From Bacteroidota bacterium (GTDB lineage Bacteria > Bacteroidota > Bacteroidia > Chitinophagales > Chitinophagaceae), in assembly GCA_028876495.1 (NCBI GenBank), contig JAGWRO010000062.1, positions 1 to 64,000 on the forward strand: a stretch of DNA of 64,000 nt, given 5' to 3'. A program made the position numbers and the translations under genes. Shown here piece by piece: positions 17,027-26,999 of this stretch (its first letter is position 1; every line of letters begins with the position of its first letter). The notes beneath the pieces are model-generated. The model did no database searches. It was given only the letters and a program-made list of their open reading frames with translations, and was not told the origin of the DNA.

Positions 17027-18421
17027 ATGAAAAAAATTTACTTATTGCTGGTAGCTTCTGCTTTTTATTTTTCTGCTAACGCGTATTTAAGATTGCCTGA
17101 TATTTTTTCAGATAATATGGTATTGCAACAGCAAACCACTATTCATTTTTATGGATGGTCGGGCCCTATTCAAAAAATAAGTGTGATTGCCAGTTGGAAT
17201 GGTGATACTTTAAAAACTTCTACTTTGTCTGATGCTGTATGGTCGGTTGACCTTAAAACACCTAAAGCCGGAGGTCCTTATACCATCACTGTTATAGGCG
17301 ACAGCACTATTACGATACACAACGTTTTGATAGGCGATAACTGGATTTGCACAGGGCAGTCCAATATGGAATTCAGTGCTGACTGGCACAAGAATTATTA
17401 CAAACAGGAAGTAGCTGAAGCGAGTCATCCTGAAATACGTTTTTTTCATATTTGGAACATTTCTGCGCCTTACCCGCAGCAGGAAGTGCGTGGTAAATGG
17501 GAAGTGTGTTCACCCGAAACCATGCATACTTTCAGCGCGGCAGGATATTTTTTCGGACGTACACTCAATGAAAATCTTCATGAGCCAATCGGTTTGATAG
17601 AATCCTGCTGGGGAGGTACTCCGGTGGAATCGTGGACACCAATAGAAGTATTTAACCGCAGCGAAAAGCTGGCGATTTCTGCCGCGAAACTAACGCCCGT
17701 TCCGTGGTGCCCGGTAAGACCGGCGGTTACCTACAATGCAATGATAGCACCGATTACCAGTTTCCCGATAAAGGGTGCAATCTGGTACCAGGGTGAAACG
17801 AACACCACCAACCCGGATACATACGAAGAAACTTTCAGTGCCATGATCCATTCATGGCGTGAATTATGGAATGAAGATTTTCCTTTTTATTTTGTACAGA
17901 TCGCACCATTCAATTATGGTAAAGGCGATAAGGGAGCGTTGGTAAGAGAACAACAATTAAAAACATATCGTGCCGTACCAAAAACAGGAATGGTAGTGGT
18001 GACAGATATCACCGGCGACACGAATAATATTCATCCGAAAGACAAAATAACTGTGGGCAAAAGGCTTGCCGGATGGGCGCTTGCCAATACGTATGGAAAA
18101 GAAAATATTCAATATTCAGGGCCATTATACCGTTCCATGGAAATAAAAGGAAGCAAAGCCGTTATTCATTTTGATTTTGCCCAAAACGGTTTGATGAAGA
18201 AAGGAGACAGGCTTACTGATTTTATGATAGCGGGAGAAGATCAACAATTTTTTCCGGCAACAGCTATTATTGAAGGCAGCACTGTAGTAGTTTCCAGTCC
18301 GCAAGTGCAGCATCCTGCAGCCGTGAGATTTAGTTTCAGTAACACGGCAGAAGCGAATCTTTTTAATGAAGCCGGCTTGCCTGCATCACCATTCAGAACA
18401 GATGACTGGGAAGTGAAATAG
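17027..18421 (+). CDS. Sialate O-acetylesterase family protein (SGNH-like)
   Basis: A signal peptide ends near FSANA. The N-terminal part is a beta-sandwich (residues 20-105). The esterase core begins with CTGQSNMEF near residue 111, where GQSNM holds the nucleophilic Ser. GAIWYQGETN near residue 249 is the oxyanion block, and NNIHPKDK near residue 332 carries the catalytic His. The family removes acetyl groups from sialic acids or other acetylated glycans in the periplasm. It appears monocistronic. Confidence 0.9.
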   Translation: MKKIYLLLVASAFYFSANAYLRLPDIFSDNMVLQQQTTIHFYGWSGPIQKISVIASWNGDTLKTSTLSDAVWSVDLKTPKAGGPYTITVIGDSTITIHNVLIGDNWICTGQSNMEFSADWHKNYYKQEVAEASHPEIRFFHIWNISAPYPQQEVRGKWEVCSPETMHTFSAAGYFFGRTLNENLHEPIGLIESCWGGTPVESWTPIEVFNRSEKLAISAAKLTPVPWCPVRPAVTYNAMIAPITSFPIKGAIWYQGETNTTNPDTYEETFSAMIHSWRELWNEDFPFYFVQIAPFNYGKGDKGALVREQQLKTYRAVPKTGMVVVTDITGDTNNIHPKDKITVGKRLAGWALANTYGKENIQYSGPLYRSMEIKGSKAVIHFDFAQNGLMKKGDRLTDFMIAGEDQQFFPATAIIEGSTVVVSSPQVQHPAAVRFSFSNTAEANLFNEAGLPASPFRTDDWEVK

Positions 18422-18623
18422 TGTGTCACGGTAACGAATATATGAAAGTAGCATTATCAGTATTTGATCAGGAATCCTTCTACTTATAGTTTTATTATCA
18501 ACCCTAACAACAAATTTATTTTTTAATTTATTTGTTCGTTTGCTATAACGATTTTATTTATTTTTAATAAGGTATTTTTATACAAAGTTGTATCAGGGTG
18601 TTTTGATAAAAAACTTACTTGTA

Positions 18624-19988
18624 ATGTTTATATACACATATTTTTTAAACTTAAATCTTATTGTCCCTTTTTGGACGTGGTCTTTTTTGATCCTTTTAAT
18701 GGGCCTGCTGTTTTATGTTTTTTTCAGGGTGGCGAGGTTGCGCGAAAATAAGATCAGGGAAATAGAAGCTACTAAAATCGAACTGGAAAAATTACGGTCT
18801 GAGAATTACAAAACGAGGTTGGAAAGAGAACAGATTAATAATTTTTTCTCAACCTCTTTACTATTAAAGAATGATGTGGACGAGATACTGTGGGACGTTA
18901 CCAAAAACCTGATTGCGAAGCTGGACTTTGAAGATTGTCTTATTTATATGTGGAATGAAGACAAAACAAAGATGGTGCAGCGTGCAGGTTTTGGTTTAAA
19001 AGATTCAAAAGAAATATTGATTCAATTTCCTTATGACGTTGCTCCCGGGGAAGGAATTGTAGGAACCGTGGCCCAAAAAGGACATGCACTCATCGTGCCC
19101 GATACCCGTAAAGATCCACGGTACCTTGCTGAGGGTTATAGTGGTCTCAGCGAAATCGCGGTTCCGATAAAATATGAAGATGAATTGTTAGGCGTGATAG
19201 ATTCTGAACATTCTGAGCTTGGTTTTTTTAATGAAAATCATCTTCAAATGATAACTACCATAGGCACGTTAATGGCCAGTAAAATAAAGTCAATTGAAGC
19301 AGATCAGCAGCTAAGAAAACAAAAAGCTGAATTGGATAATATTTCAAAGCAACTTACCGAAATGCAACTGGCGGCGCTTCGAAGCCAGATGAACCCGCAT
19401 TTTATTTTTAATGCACTTAATTCTATCAAGAAATTTGTATTATCGAATGATGCCGAAAATGCTGATATTTACCTCGGTAAGTTTTCAAAATTGATCCGTT
19501 CAATTTTAAACACGACGAGAGAAGCGAATATCAGCCTCGGTAAAGAAATAGAAATGCTTACTCTTTACCTGGAATTGGAAAAACTACGTTTCGGTAAAAA
19601 ACTAAATTATCATATTTATGTAGATCCGTCTTTGGAAGAAGGGAGTATATTTATTCCAACCATGATCGTACAACCATTTATCGAAAATGCCATGTTGCAT
19701 GGCATTATGCATAAAGATTGCTGCGATGGCGAAATCCTTGTCTCTTTCTTAGATCATGAAGATCACCTTGAAATAAATGTGAAAGACAATGGTGTGGGAA
19801 GAAAAGCTGCGGCCGATATCAGCCTGAATAAAAATGATTTTCATACCTCCCTGGGAATTGAGGTGACTGCAAGGCGCTTGGAGGCTCTAAAAACAAACTC
19901 TGAAATACCTTCTGGAATTGAGATTGTGGATCTTGAAGAGAAGGGAAATCCAGCCGGCACATTGGTTAAAATATTTGTTCCGCAATAG
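18624..19988 (+). CDS. LytS-type histidine kinase with GAF domain
   Basis: I chose the ATG at 18624 over an in-frame TTG at 18588, because the protein then begins at the edge of the first membrane segment. Residues 1-40 hold one or two transmembrane helices, then a coiled coil and a GAF domain (about 70-215). The His_kinase block follows with MNPHFIFNALNSIKK, His259 being the phospho-acceptor. The ATPase domain has PFIENAMLHG and DNGVGR. It is encoded 37 bases before a LytTR response regulator and is surely its partner. The GAF domain implies sensing of a small cytoplasmic ligand or redox state. Confidence 0.92.
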   Translation: MFIYTYFLNLNLIVPFWTWSFLILLMGLLFYVFFRVARLRENKIREIEATKIELEKLRSENYKTRLEREQINNFFSTSLLLKNDVDEILWDVTKNLIAKLDFEDCLIYMWNEDKTKMVQRAGFGLKDSKEILIQFPYDVAPGEGIVGTVAQKGHALIVPDTRKDPRYLAEGYSGLSEIAVPIKYEDELLGVIDSEHSELGFFNENHLQMITTIGTLMASKIKSIEADQQLRKQKAELDNISKQLTEMQLAALRSQMNPHFIFNALNSIKKFVLSNDAENADIYLGKFSKLIRSILNTTREANISLGKEIEMLTLYLELEKLRFGKKLNYHIYVDPSLEEGSIFIPTMIVQPFIENAMLHGIMHKDCCDGEILVSFLDHEDHLEINVKDNGVGRKAAADISLNKNDFHTSLGIEVTARRLEALKTNSEIPSGIEIVDLEEKGNPAGTLVKIFVPQ

Positions 19989-20025
19989 AGTATTTATTTA
20001 AATCCCGGCTAAAAAATATAAGAGC

Positions 20026-20772
20026 ATGATCAAAACGATAATTATTGAAGATGAGCCACAAAGTGCTGAAGTGCTTGAATTAATGCTTAAAAAATTCAGC
20101 GATATTATTGAAGTGGTGGATTCCTGCAATACACCCTCTAAGGGAATTGAAAGCATTCAAAAAAAATCGCCTGACCTTGTTTTTCTTGATATAGAAATGC
20201 CCAGGATGAATGGTTTTGAGATGCTGAAAAAGATCGGCCCAGTAGATTTCTGTGTCATCTTTACTACCGCTTATAATAAATATGCCATCAACGCGATCAA
20301 AATAAGCGCTCTGGATTATTTGCTTAAACCAATTGATAAAGATGAACTGGCAAAAGCGATAAAAAAATGCCAGCAAAATGTAGAGCGGAAAAACGTGGGC
20401 GAAAAGATGGATATTTTGTTGAAAAATCTTAGCCGGCAAAGAGCATTTGATAAAGTGCTTACACTTACCTCTACCGATGGTGTACGATTTATTAAAATGA
20501 AAGATATCATCCGCCTTGAAGCACAGGGCCGTTATACAAAATTTTACCTCACTAATAAAGAGGTAATTCTGACCAGCCGTACGCTTGGTGATTTTGAAGA
20601 AACACTTTCTGCCAATGAATTTTTCAGGATTCATGAAACCCACATTGTCAACCTGCTTTATGTTGACAGATTTCACAAAGGAAATAATTATGTGCTGCTT
20701 AGCGATAAAACTGAATTGCCTTTGGCAAGAAGGAGAAAAGAAGAATTTCTGAAACTAATACCAAAGATATAA
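20026..20772 (+). CDS. LytTR-family response regulator
   Basis: 248 residues. The receiver domain has the acidic pair in IIIEDE, the phospho-acceptor Asp55 (VFLDIEMP), TTAY, and Lys in YLLKPI. The C-terminal LytTR DNA-binding domain shows DIIRLEAQGRYTKFYL and FFRIHETHIVNL. It is the partner of the LytS/GAF kinase just upstream. Targets are unknown; the gene at 20942 is the nearest candidate. Confidence 0.95.
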   Translation: MIKTIIIEDEPQSAEVLELMLKKFSDIIEVVDSCNTPSKGIESIQKKSPDLVFLDIEMPRMNGFEMLKKIGPVDFCVIFTTAYNKYAINAIKISALDYLLKPIDKDELAKAIKKCQQNVERKNVGEKMDILLKNLSRQRAFDKVLTLTSTDGVRFIKMKDIIRLEAQGRYTKFYLTNKEVILTSRTLGDFEETLSANEFFRIHETHIVNLLYVDRFHKGNNYVLLSDKTELPLARRRKEEFLKLIPKI

Positions 20773-20941
20773 ACATCGGTTTTTCCCGAATATTACATAA
20801 ACTTCTCCTCTATTGAAGCTTTTGTGTCCTTAAGATAATTTTACAATTTTATACCAATTTTATTGTAAGACTTTTACACCTCTTTATATATCTTTTGAAA
20901 AGAATTGCAGCTTCCGAAGTAAAAATCAAGAATATAAATTT

Positions 20942-21418
20942 ATGATTGCAGGTACAGAAGTTTCGTGGTGGAAGGAGCTTACAAAAAAAGATATGCTCGA
21001 GATGGCTTTCGTTCTTTCTAAAAAGGCATTGCCTGCCTGGAATAATTTTCATTTATATTCTGAACTAAAACACGAACTAAAAACGCTCCCTGAAAATGCG
21101 CTGCAAGATATTGAAGCTATGCTAAAGGGTAAGTCTGATGAACAGAAACTGAATGAACATTTTACTTCCTTTGTTACACCAGTGATCAATATCCAGGATG
21201 GTTATTTAAAATTCCCTTACGAAGTAAAGCTGGCTTTTTTATCAGTTTTTCATATTTTGCACGGAATGCTTTCAACCTCCAATATGGTTGTTGCCAAAGA
21301 AGCTTTTTCTTCTTCTATCTCAAGGTCTATTGATGCTATTAAAATTGCCGGTATTTTAACTGCTGATGAAATTTCTTTAATGATTCAAAAATATTATTTG
21401 CTAAGCAAAGCCTTATAA
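20942..21418 (+). CDS. Uncharacterised 158-residue cytoplasmic protein
   Basis: No family recognised. It has no signal peptide or transmembrane segment. The sequence is predicted mostly helical, with a hydrophobic central stretch (KLAFLSVFHILHGMLSTSNM) and many Ser near SSSISRSIDAIK. It follows the LytTR regulator after 169 bases, including an A+T-rich possible promoter. It could be a regulator target or a separate gene. Codon pattern and length look genuine. Confidence 0.6.
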   Translation: MIAGTEVSWWKELTKKDMLEMAFVLSKKALPAWNNFHLYSELKHELKTLPENALQDIEAMLKGKSDEQKLNEHFTSFVTPVINIQDGYLKFPYEVKLAFLSVFHILHGMLSTSNMVVAKEAFSSSISRSIDAIKIAGILTADEISLMIQKYYLLSKAL

Positions 21419-21532
21419 TCGGCTCCTTCCCCAAAATAATATTCCTGCTTTTTTATTCCTGAGCGAATGATTGCCTGCCAGAATAAATCTTTCGGGCGGG
21501 TTGACGCGGGGGGGACTGCAATTATAAAATCA

Positions 21533-21560
21533 GACGGCGAATTATTTTTCAATCGTCGTC
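21533..21560 (-). terminator. Possible terminator hairpin overlapping the stop codon
   Basis: On the minus strand GACGACGA (21560-21553) pairs with TCGCCGTC (21540-21533), with one G-T pair and a twelve-base loop, and TGATTTTAT follows. The 5' arm is inside the last codons of the phosphoesterase gene. The T tract is short, hence moderate confidence. Confidence 0.4.
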
Positions 21561-23987
21561 TTTCTGTTTTTCTGCCACCTTTATAAAAGCGCTGTGGCGC
21601 GGTGCGGGCATCACACTGTTTTCTCCTTTTATGGCCTTCCAGATGATTTCATTAAAAGGAATATCCGGTGCTGCATCTTCTACTGCCAAATCTAACTGTG
21701 CAGATTCCATAGCCAGTTTGTTCATCGCTGTATTTCTTTCATTGATGTTTATATTGGCTGGTTTTGCTGAATAGGGGGTGAAATCAGGAGTAGCGGTGAA
21801 CGATCTGAAAAGAGGCATCGCAGCTGCATCATACTGGCTCATTGGCGGCAGGCCGAGGATTAATTCCATGGTGCGTAACAATCCCGAGGTGGAATACATC
21901 GTGTGATCCACGTAATGCCTTTTAATATATGGGCTGATAACAAATGCAGGAGAGCGGTGCGCGTCTACATGGTCAGGGCCATTTTGAGCATCGTCTTCCA
22001 AAATAAAAATGGCAGATTCTTTCCAGATCGGGCTACGCGAAATATGTTCGATGAAACGGCCAACAGCCTGGTCATTATCTGCTGCTGCAGCCAAAGGCGT
22101 ATAAGCACCTTTTCTCATTCCGCTCGTATGATCGTCAGGAAAACGCAATGTAGAGAACGCCGGTAATGCATTTATCGCAACCAGTGAATCAAAATCATGC
22201 TCCCACACTTTCTCACGATAAACATCCTGTATGCTTAAATCAAAATCAGGAAAACCTGCGCAATAATGCCCTTCAATTGCAGGCAGGATCGGCTCTTCAC
22301 CATTGTGAACAAACTCGCCATAATTTCGGTAACTGATACCTGCGCGTTTGCAATAATCCCAGATAAACCCTTTTGCAGGGTAAGCAATTTTTCTTGTTCC
22401 TTCATAATCATAATTGCCCCCGCGGCCGCTGTAATTGGTAGGCCATGTTTTTTCTACATAGTCTGTAGCATAAGCAGCAGTACTCCAGTTGTGACCGTCA
22501 GCACTCACTTCCGCATCTACATAAAAATTATCAAGCAAAACAAAATCACTTGCGAGCGCATGCTCGTTGGGCGTTATTTTTTCTCCAAAAAGGCATAGCG
22601 AACTGTCTCCGTTTCCTTCTTTCATATCACCCAAAACCTGGTCGTAGGTCCTGTTTTCTTTGATCACATAAAATACATATTTGATAGGAGAGTGTTCACC
22701 AACTGTTTCCGGAATGGGATTGCCATATTCACCTTCTGCCAACACTTCTTTGTTTTTGTTATAGGGTGTGTTTTTATAAACGGCTGTTGAATAATTTTGA
22801 AGTTCGCTTGCTTCAGGCACTTTAATAAATGATAAAGAACCTTTAAACAAACTGCCGATATATTGAGTGGGAGGATTTCCTTTTATGTTGATTCCTTTTT
22901 GATAAGGCATTATTTCTTTTTTATTCATCGGCTGCGGTCCGTAAGGATTAGCCATTGATTGAAATCCTTTTCCGTTGGACACCAAAAGTTGATTGCCAAC
23001 TACACGAACACAAGTGGGATACCAGCCTGTTGGAATAAATCCTGCAGAGCGTGATGTGCCTGGTTCAGAAACATTAAAAACTGCGAGACAATTATTATCT
23101 GCATTGGCAATGTATAAAGTTTTATCATCTGCAGATAGCGACACACTGTTGGTGGTACTTCCCGCAGGCGCGTCTGGATATAAGCTGGCAGAAAGGGTTT
23201 CTACTGATTTTCGTGTATCCATATTGATCACGGAAACGCTGTTGCTGTTGGCATTGGCGACAAAAAGAAATTTTCCATCTTTAGTCAGCGCCATATCATT
23301 TGGATGGCTTTCTGTTTCAATTGAATCGGTGATCATTTCTTTTTGCAAATCATAAACATCCACTTTGTCACCGCCCCACAAAGAAATGTATAATTCATTT
23401 TTTTGAGGATTTAAAAGACAAGTGTATGCTTCCGCACTTAAAGGAATTTGCTTTATGATTTTATCGGTTTTTGTATCACATACATATATGGAGTTGTCTT
23501 CCCTGGTAACTGCAAATAAGAGGGAATTGTCGGCATTTAAAGCAAGACAGGTAATACCGATTTTATTGGGCCATGGTTTGCCCAAAACAATAGAATCGTT
23601 TATTATCAGCCTGTTCTTTTTTACTTTAAACTGCAGGATCATATTTTTTTCGCCGGTAGAAGCATACAAATATTTTCCATCATTCGTGAATTGCAATCCG
23701 ATATAAGCAGCAGGTATTTGGTTAAAAGACAATAGCTTTTTTTTCTTAAGGTCAATCAAATCAATTCCTTCCTTGCCATCGCCGTTATCAGTTATCGCAA
23801 TATATTTCTTGTTTGGTGAAATCGCCATATTCAACGGCAGATCACTGCTAAGGTTTATGGCTGTACCTGCCGGCGAAAGTGACCAGCCGTTTGGCAGTTC
23901 CACCGGTTTTGGCAAAAAAGGTTTTTGTGCTATCGCAGCTATTGTAAAAAGCAATAAAATAAAAACCAGGTTAATTTGTTTGTTCAC
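21549..23987 (-). CDS. YncE-like beta-propeller fused to phosphoesterase domain
   Basis: 812 residues from a GTG start, with a signal peptide ending AAIAQ. Residues 30-360 form a seven-bladed YncE/40-residue propeller (repeats such as YIAITDNGD, KFLFVANANSNSVSV, TLYIANADNNCLAVFNV). Residues 410-770 are a phosphoesterase of the acid phosphatase/phospholipase C type (VIKENRTYDQVLGD, ILEDDAQNGPDHVDAHRSP), with metal ligands at the N and at the DD/H positions. Periplasmic. Such fusions occur widely in Bacteroidota; substrate is not established. The last residues are KDDD. Confidence 0.9.
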   Translation of the reverse strand: MNKQINLVFILLLFTIAAIAQKPFLPKPVELPNGWSLSPAGTAINLSSDLPLNMAISPNKKYIAITDNGDGKEGIDLIDLKKKKLLSFNQIPAAYIGLQFTNDGKYLYASTGEKNMILQFKVKKNRLIINDSIVLGKPWPNKIGITCLALNADNSLLFAVTREDNSIYVCDTKTDKIIKQIPLSAEAYTCLLNPQKNELYISLWGGDKVDVYDLQKEMITDSIETESHPNDMALTKDGKFLFVANANSNSVSVINMDTRKSVETLSASLYPDAPAGSTTNSVSLSADDKTLYIANADNNCLAVFNVSEPGTSRSAGFIPTGWYPTCVRVVGNQLLVSNGKGFQSMANPYGPQPMNKKEIMPYQKGINIKGNPPTQYIGSLFKGSLSFIKVPEASELQNYSTAVYKNTPYNKNKEVLAEGEYGNPIPETVGEHSPIKYVFYVIKENRTYDQVLGDMKEGNGDSSLCLFGEKITPNEHALASDFVLLDNFYVDAEVSADGHNWSTAAYATDYVEKTWPTNYSGRGGNYDYEGTRKIAYPAKGFIWDYCKRAGISYRNYGEFVHNGEEPILPAIEGHYCAGFPDFDLSIQDVYREKVWEHDFDSLVAINALPAFSTLRFPDDHTSGMRKGAYTPLAAAADNDQAVGRFIEHISRSPIWKESAIFILEDDAQNGPDHVDAHRSPAFVISPYIKRHYVDHTMYSTSGLLRTMELILGLPPMSQYDAAAMPLFRSFTATPDFTPYSAKPANININERNTAMNKLAMESAQLDLAVEDAAPDIPFNEIIWKAIKGENSVMPAPRHSAFIKVAEKQKDDD

Positions 23988-24035
23988 TGTAAATGGATTT
24001 TAGTAGTCAAAAATAATCAATGAAATTGAAGACGT

Positions 24036-25601
24036 TTATTCAGTTCGCTTAAAACTGAGATCCTGGAAATCAAAACTGAAATCAGTCAAAGGAGAAATAG
24101 GTTTCATTTTTATTCCATCAGGCTTTCCTTCGTAGTCGAGGTTGAACATCACATAAGCATCCGCATCCATACTTCTGTCGTTCCACTTTACAATAAAAGT
24201 ATTGCCTTTATAATAAAACATCTGACCCGTTAACCTCGGAGAATTTTTGGAATCGAACCATAATTTTCCATTTTTTTCAGAGACTGTAACATCGCCAAAC
24301 CATGGATCCGTAAAGGTTCCGGTATATAAGTTAAAATCAGTTGCCGATTTGGTTTTTTGCATTTCGGTATTGATGTCGCTCCATATTTTATCAGTTATTT
24401 TTTTTGCACTGGCTTCACGTTGCATCACGATATCGTGGTATTGCTTAACCCGATCAACTTTTTTTATGCCATAATAACTGTCTTTAATGCTATTGGTAAT
24501 AGCGGTGAAAGCTGCGCCTGATTGCTGGTTGGTAAAAACGATAATACCTAATTTTATTTCAGGAACAAGCGTAACCTGCGTTACAATTCCTGCAAGTCCG
24601 CCGGTATGTGTCGGAACTTTAAATCCATTTTCATCACTTAAAAACCAACCTAATCCATAAGAAGCAAAATGTGTATTATAAGTGGTTTCACCATGCACAG
24701 GAATGATCGTTTGCGGTGTCCACATTTCTTCATGTGTTTTTTCAGAAACCAAACGCTTACTCAAATCATCGCCATATTTTCCGTTATTCATTTGCATGAT
24801 GATCCATTTGCTCATGTCGTGCACGCTGCTGTAAATTCCACCTGCCGCATCAGCTACGTATTTCCAATCCCGATGAATTACCTGTACTTTTCCGTTTACC
24901 GGGGCGTGCGGATCGATCACATTGCTTTTGTCTTTTAAAAGATTATAATTCGGCGCACTTTCTGTCATTTTCAAAGGATCCATTATTTTCTTTTGAATAA
25001 AATCTTCCCACTTCATGCCTGAAACCCTTGCCACCACTTCGCCTGCAACGATGTACATTAAATTATCGTAATCATATTTGGTGCGGAAATCAGAAGCTTG
25101 TTTTAAAAAACGCAGGTTATGAATAATGTCTTTTAAAGTGAAGGTGCTGCTGTCGGGCCAGATCATCAAATCTCCTGCACCCAAACCAAGGCCACTTCGG
25201 TGTGTAAGCAGATCGCGGATGGTAAAATTTTCTGTAACGTAAGGGCTGTACAATTTAAATTCGGGAATATAATCGGTAACCCTGTCATCCCATTTTAATT
25301 TTCCTTCATCCACCAAAATCCCGAGAGCCATTACGGTAAACGCTTTGCTGTTGGAGGCGATGCCGAATAACGTGTGCTCATCTACTTTTTGCATCGTATT
25401 TAATGAACGAACGCCGTAGCCTTTTTCATGAATGATCTTTCCGTCTTTTACCACTGCTACGGCTATCCCGGGAACATCAAACGTTTTCATCGTTCTTTTA
25501 ACCAATGCATCTATCTGGTCTGATGTTAAAGGTTGGGAAAAAAGCTTTACAGTTAGAATTGAGAAAACTAAAAACAGCAGGAGTACTTTTGGATTTTTCA
25601 T
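24036..25601 (-). CDS. Serine hydrolase of beta-lactamase/class C fold with DUF3471-like C-terminus
   Basis: A signal peptide is followed by a beta-lactamase domain with the SxxK motif at Ser83-Lys86 (SNSK), a Tyr-x-Asn motif in KYDYDNLMY, and a KTG-like HTGG near residue 337. The last 110 residues resemble the DUF3471 domain often appended to these hydrolases. The family includes D-aminopeptidases, esterases and penicillin-binding-like enzymes, so resistance should not be assumed. It is part of a minus-strand run of genes but has about 90 bases to the kinase gene, so may have its own promoter. Confidence 0.9.
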   Translation of the reverse strand: MKNPKVLLLFLVFSILTVKLFSQPLTSDQIDALVKRTMKTFDVPGIAVAVVKDGKIIHEKGYGVRSLNTMQKVDEHTLFGIASNSKAFTVMALGILVDEGKLKWDDRVTDYIPEFKLYSPYVTENFTIRDLLTHRSGLGLGAGDLMIWPDSSTFTLKDIIHNLRFLKQASDFRTKYDYDNLMYIVAGEVVARVSGMKWEDFIQKKIMDPLKMTESAPNYNLLKDKSNVIDPHAPVNGKVQVIHRDWKYVADAAGGIYSSVHDMSKWIIMQMNNGKYGDDLSKRLVSEKTHEEMWTPQTIIPVHGETTYNTHFASYGLGWFLSDENGFKVPTHTGGLAGIVTQVTLVPEIKLGIIVFTNQQSGAAFTAITNSIKDSYYGIKKVDRVKQYHDIVMQREASAKKITDKIWSDINTEMQKTKSATDFNLYTGTFTDPWFGDVTVSEKNGKLWFDSKNSPRLTGQMFYYKGNTFIVKWNDRSMDADAYVMFNLDYEGKPDGIKMKPISPLTDFSFDFQDLSFKRTE

Positions 25602-25688
25602 CTGTAGTTATTTAATATTTCTTTTAAAAGATAAAAGTAAGTTCTTCTGCTAAAAGAACTTGCAGTAAACAAAGAAATAATAAAGATT

Positions 25689-26993
25689 TCACTTTGAAAG
25701 GTGCGGTTGAAAAGTATCAGTACGTACAGTAGCATTTAATTCATTCAATAAAGTATACAAACCAAAATTGGTTCTGTTTACATAAATAAAATGTTTTACA
25801 CCGCGCGGTTGTTTGAACTCCGGCATTTTGGCGATCTTTTCACCCCAGGCATATAATTGTTCGAAAAATTCAGGCTTGCTGAAATCAAAAGTTTTGCTGG
25901 TATAAGGAAGTGCAAAAAGCGAGATCATTTCTTTGTATGCTTTGTGATAAAACTCTATTTGCTTTTTATCATCATTGGGTTGTATCATTTCAAGCTCCCT
26001 GAAAGCCTTAATGGTAGCGGCTTTATTATCCATGAGGCCCGGAGCAATGAGCGAGAAAAACGGATTGTAAAAATCTTCAGGCAATTCTTTAATACAGCCA
26101 AAATCAATTACCGCAAGCTTTTCATCAGGAGTGATTAAAAAGTTTCCCGGATGCGGATCAGCATGTACAGCTCTTAATTCATGTTGCTGAAAATTATAGA
26201 AATCCCACAAGGCCTGCCCGATCTTATTCTTTAATTTTTGCGAAGGATTGGTGGCCAAAAATTCTTTTAAATGCAAGCCTTCCATCCAATCCATCGAGAT
26301 AATTTTATTTGAAGAAAGTTTGGGATAGTAGGTTGGAAAAACTACGTTTTTTAAATTGGCGCATGCTTTTGAAAATTTAATGGAACGTCTAACTTCCAAT
26401 TCATAATCCGTTTCTTCCAAGAGTCTTTCTTCTACTTCCCTGATATAAATATTCAATTCTTTCTCACTCATGCCCAACAAACGAAATGCAAATGGCTTTA
26501 CGAGTTTGAGGTCAGAAGAAATACTATCGCCAACGCCGGGATATTGCACTTTTATCGCCAGTTTTTTTCCATCCAATGTAGCTTCATGAACCTGGCCGAT
26601 AGAGGCCGCCTGGATAGAATTCAGATTAAAAGTGTCGAAAATCTTTTCGGGAGATTTTCCAAAACTTTTCGTGAAAGTCTTTATGATCAAAGGCCCGGAA
26701 AGAGGTGGCGCATTGTATTGCGATTGTGTAAATTTATTCACATATGCTTTTGGCAAAATGTTTTTATCCATGCTCAGCATCTGCGCAATTTTTAATGCAG
26801 AGCCTTTCAACTGGCTTAAAGAATTGTAGATGTCGGTCGCGTTATCTTCATTCAATTCATCGCGCGAAAGATCAGGATTGAATAATTTTTTAGAATAGTG
26901 TTTTACGTAATTGCCGCCGATCTGAAAACCTGTTTTTACAAATTTTGCAGAACGTTCCACTTTCGTGGTGGGCATTGATTCCTGAGTTTTCAT
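25689..26993 (-). CDS. ABC1/AarF (UbiB-like) atypical kinase
   Basis: 434 residues. The ABC1 signature is present: a Gln/Ser-rich KxGQ-like helix (LKGSALKIAQMLSMD), the catalytic-type Lys in LAIKVQYPG, the catalytic loop HADPHPGNF, and the metal-binding DFG in VIDFGCIKE. Relatives act in quinone or lipid biogenesis. It is encoded seven bases after the TetR-like gene, an operon pairing that I recall as recurrent in Bacteroidota. Confidence 0.92.
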   Translation of the reverse strand: MKTQESMPTTKVERSAKFVKTGFQIGGNYVKHYSKKLFNPDLSRDELNEDNATDIYNSLSQLKGSALKIAQMLSMDKNILPKAYVNKFTQSQYNAPPLSGPLIIKTFTKSFGKSPEKIFDTFNLNSIQAASIGQVHEATLDGKKLAIKVQYPGVGDSISSDLKLVKPFAFRLLGMSEKELNIYIREVEERLLEETDYELEVRRSIKFSKACANLKNVVFPTYYPKLSSNKIISMDWMEGLHLKEFLATNPSQKLKNKIGQALWDFYNFQQHELRAVHADPHPGNFLITPDEKLAVIDFGCIKELPEDFYNPFFSLIAPGLMDNKAATIKAFRELEMIQPNDDKKQIEFYHKAYKEMISLFALPYTSKTFDFSKPEFFEQLYAWGEKIAKMPEFKQPRGVKHFIYVNRTNFGLYTLLNELNATVRTDTFQPHLSK

Positions 26994-26999
26994 ACGAAT

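Noticed and set aside
20080-20676. Long open frame antisense to the LytTR regulator gene
   Set aside because: It mirrors a confident gene, has no family pattern, and its composition follows from the codon use of the opposite strand. Similar antisense frames in other genes were dropped for the same reason.
24036-25601. Beta-lactamase-fold gene considered as an antibiotic-resistance determinant
   Set aside because: It has class C/esterase-type motifs and a DUF3471-like end found in many peptidases and esterases; resistance cannot be inferred.
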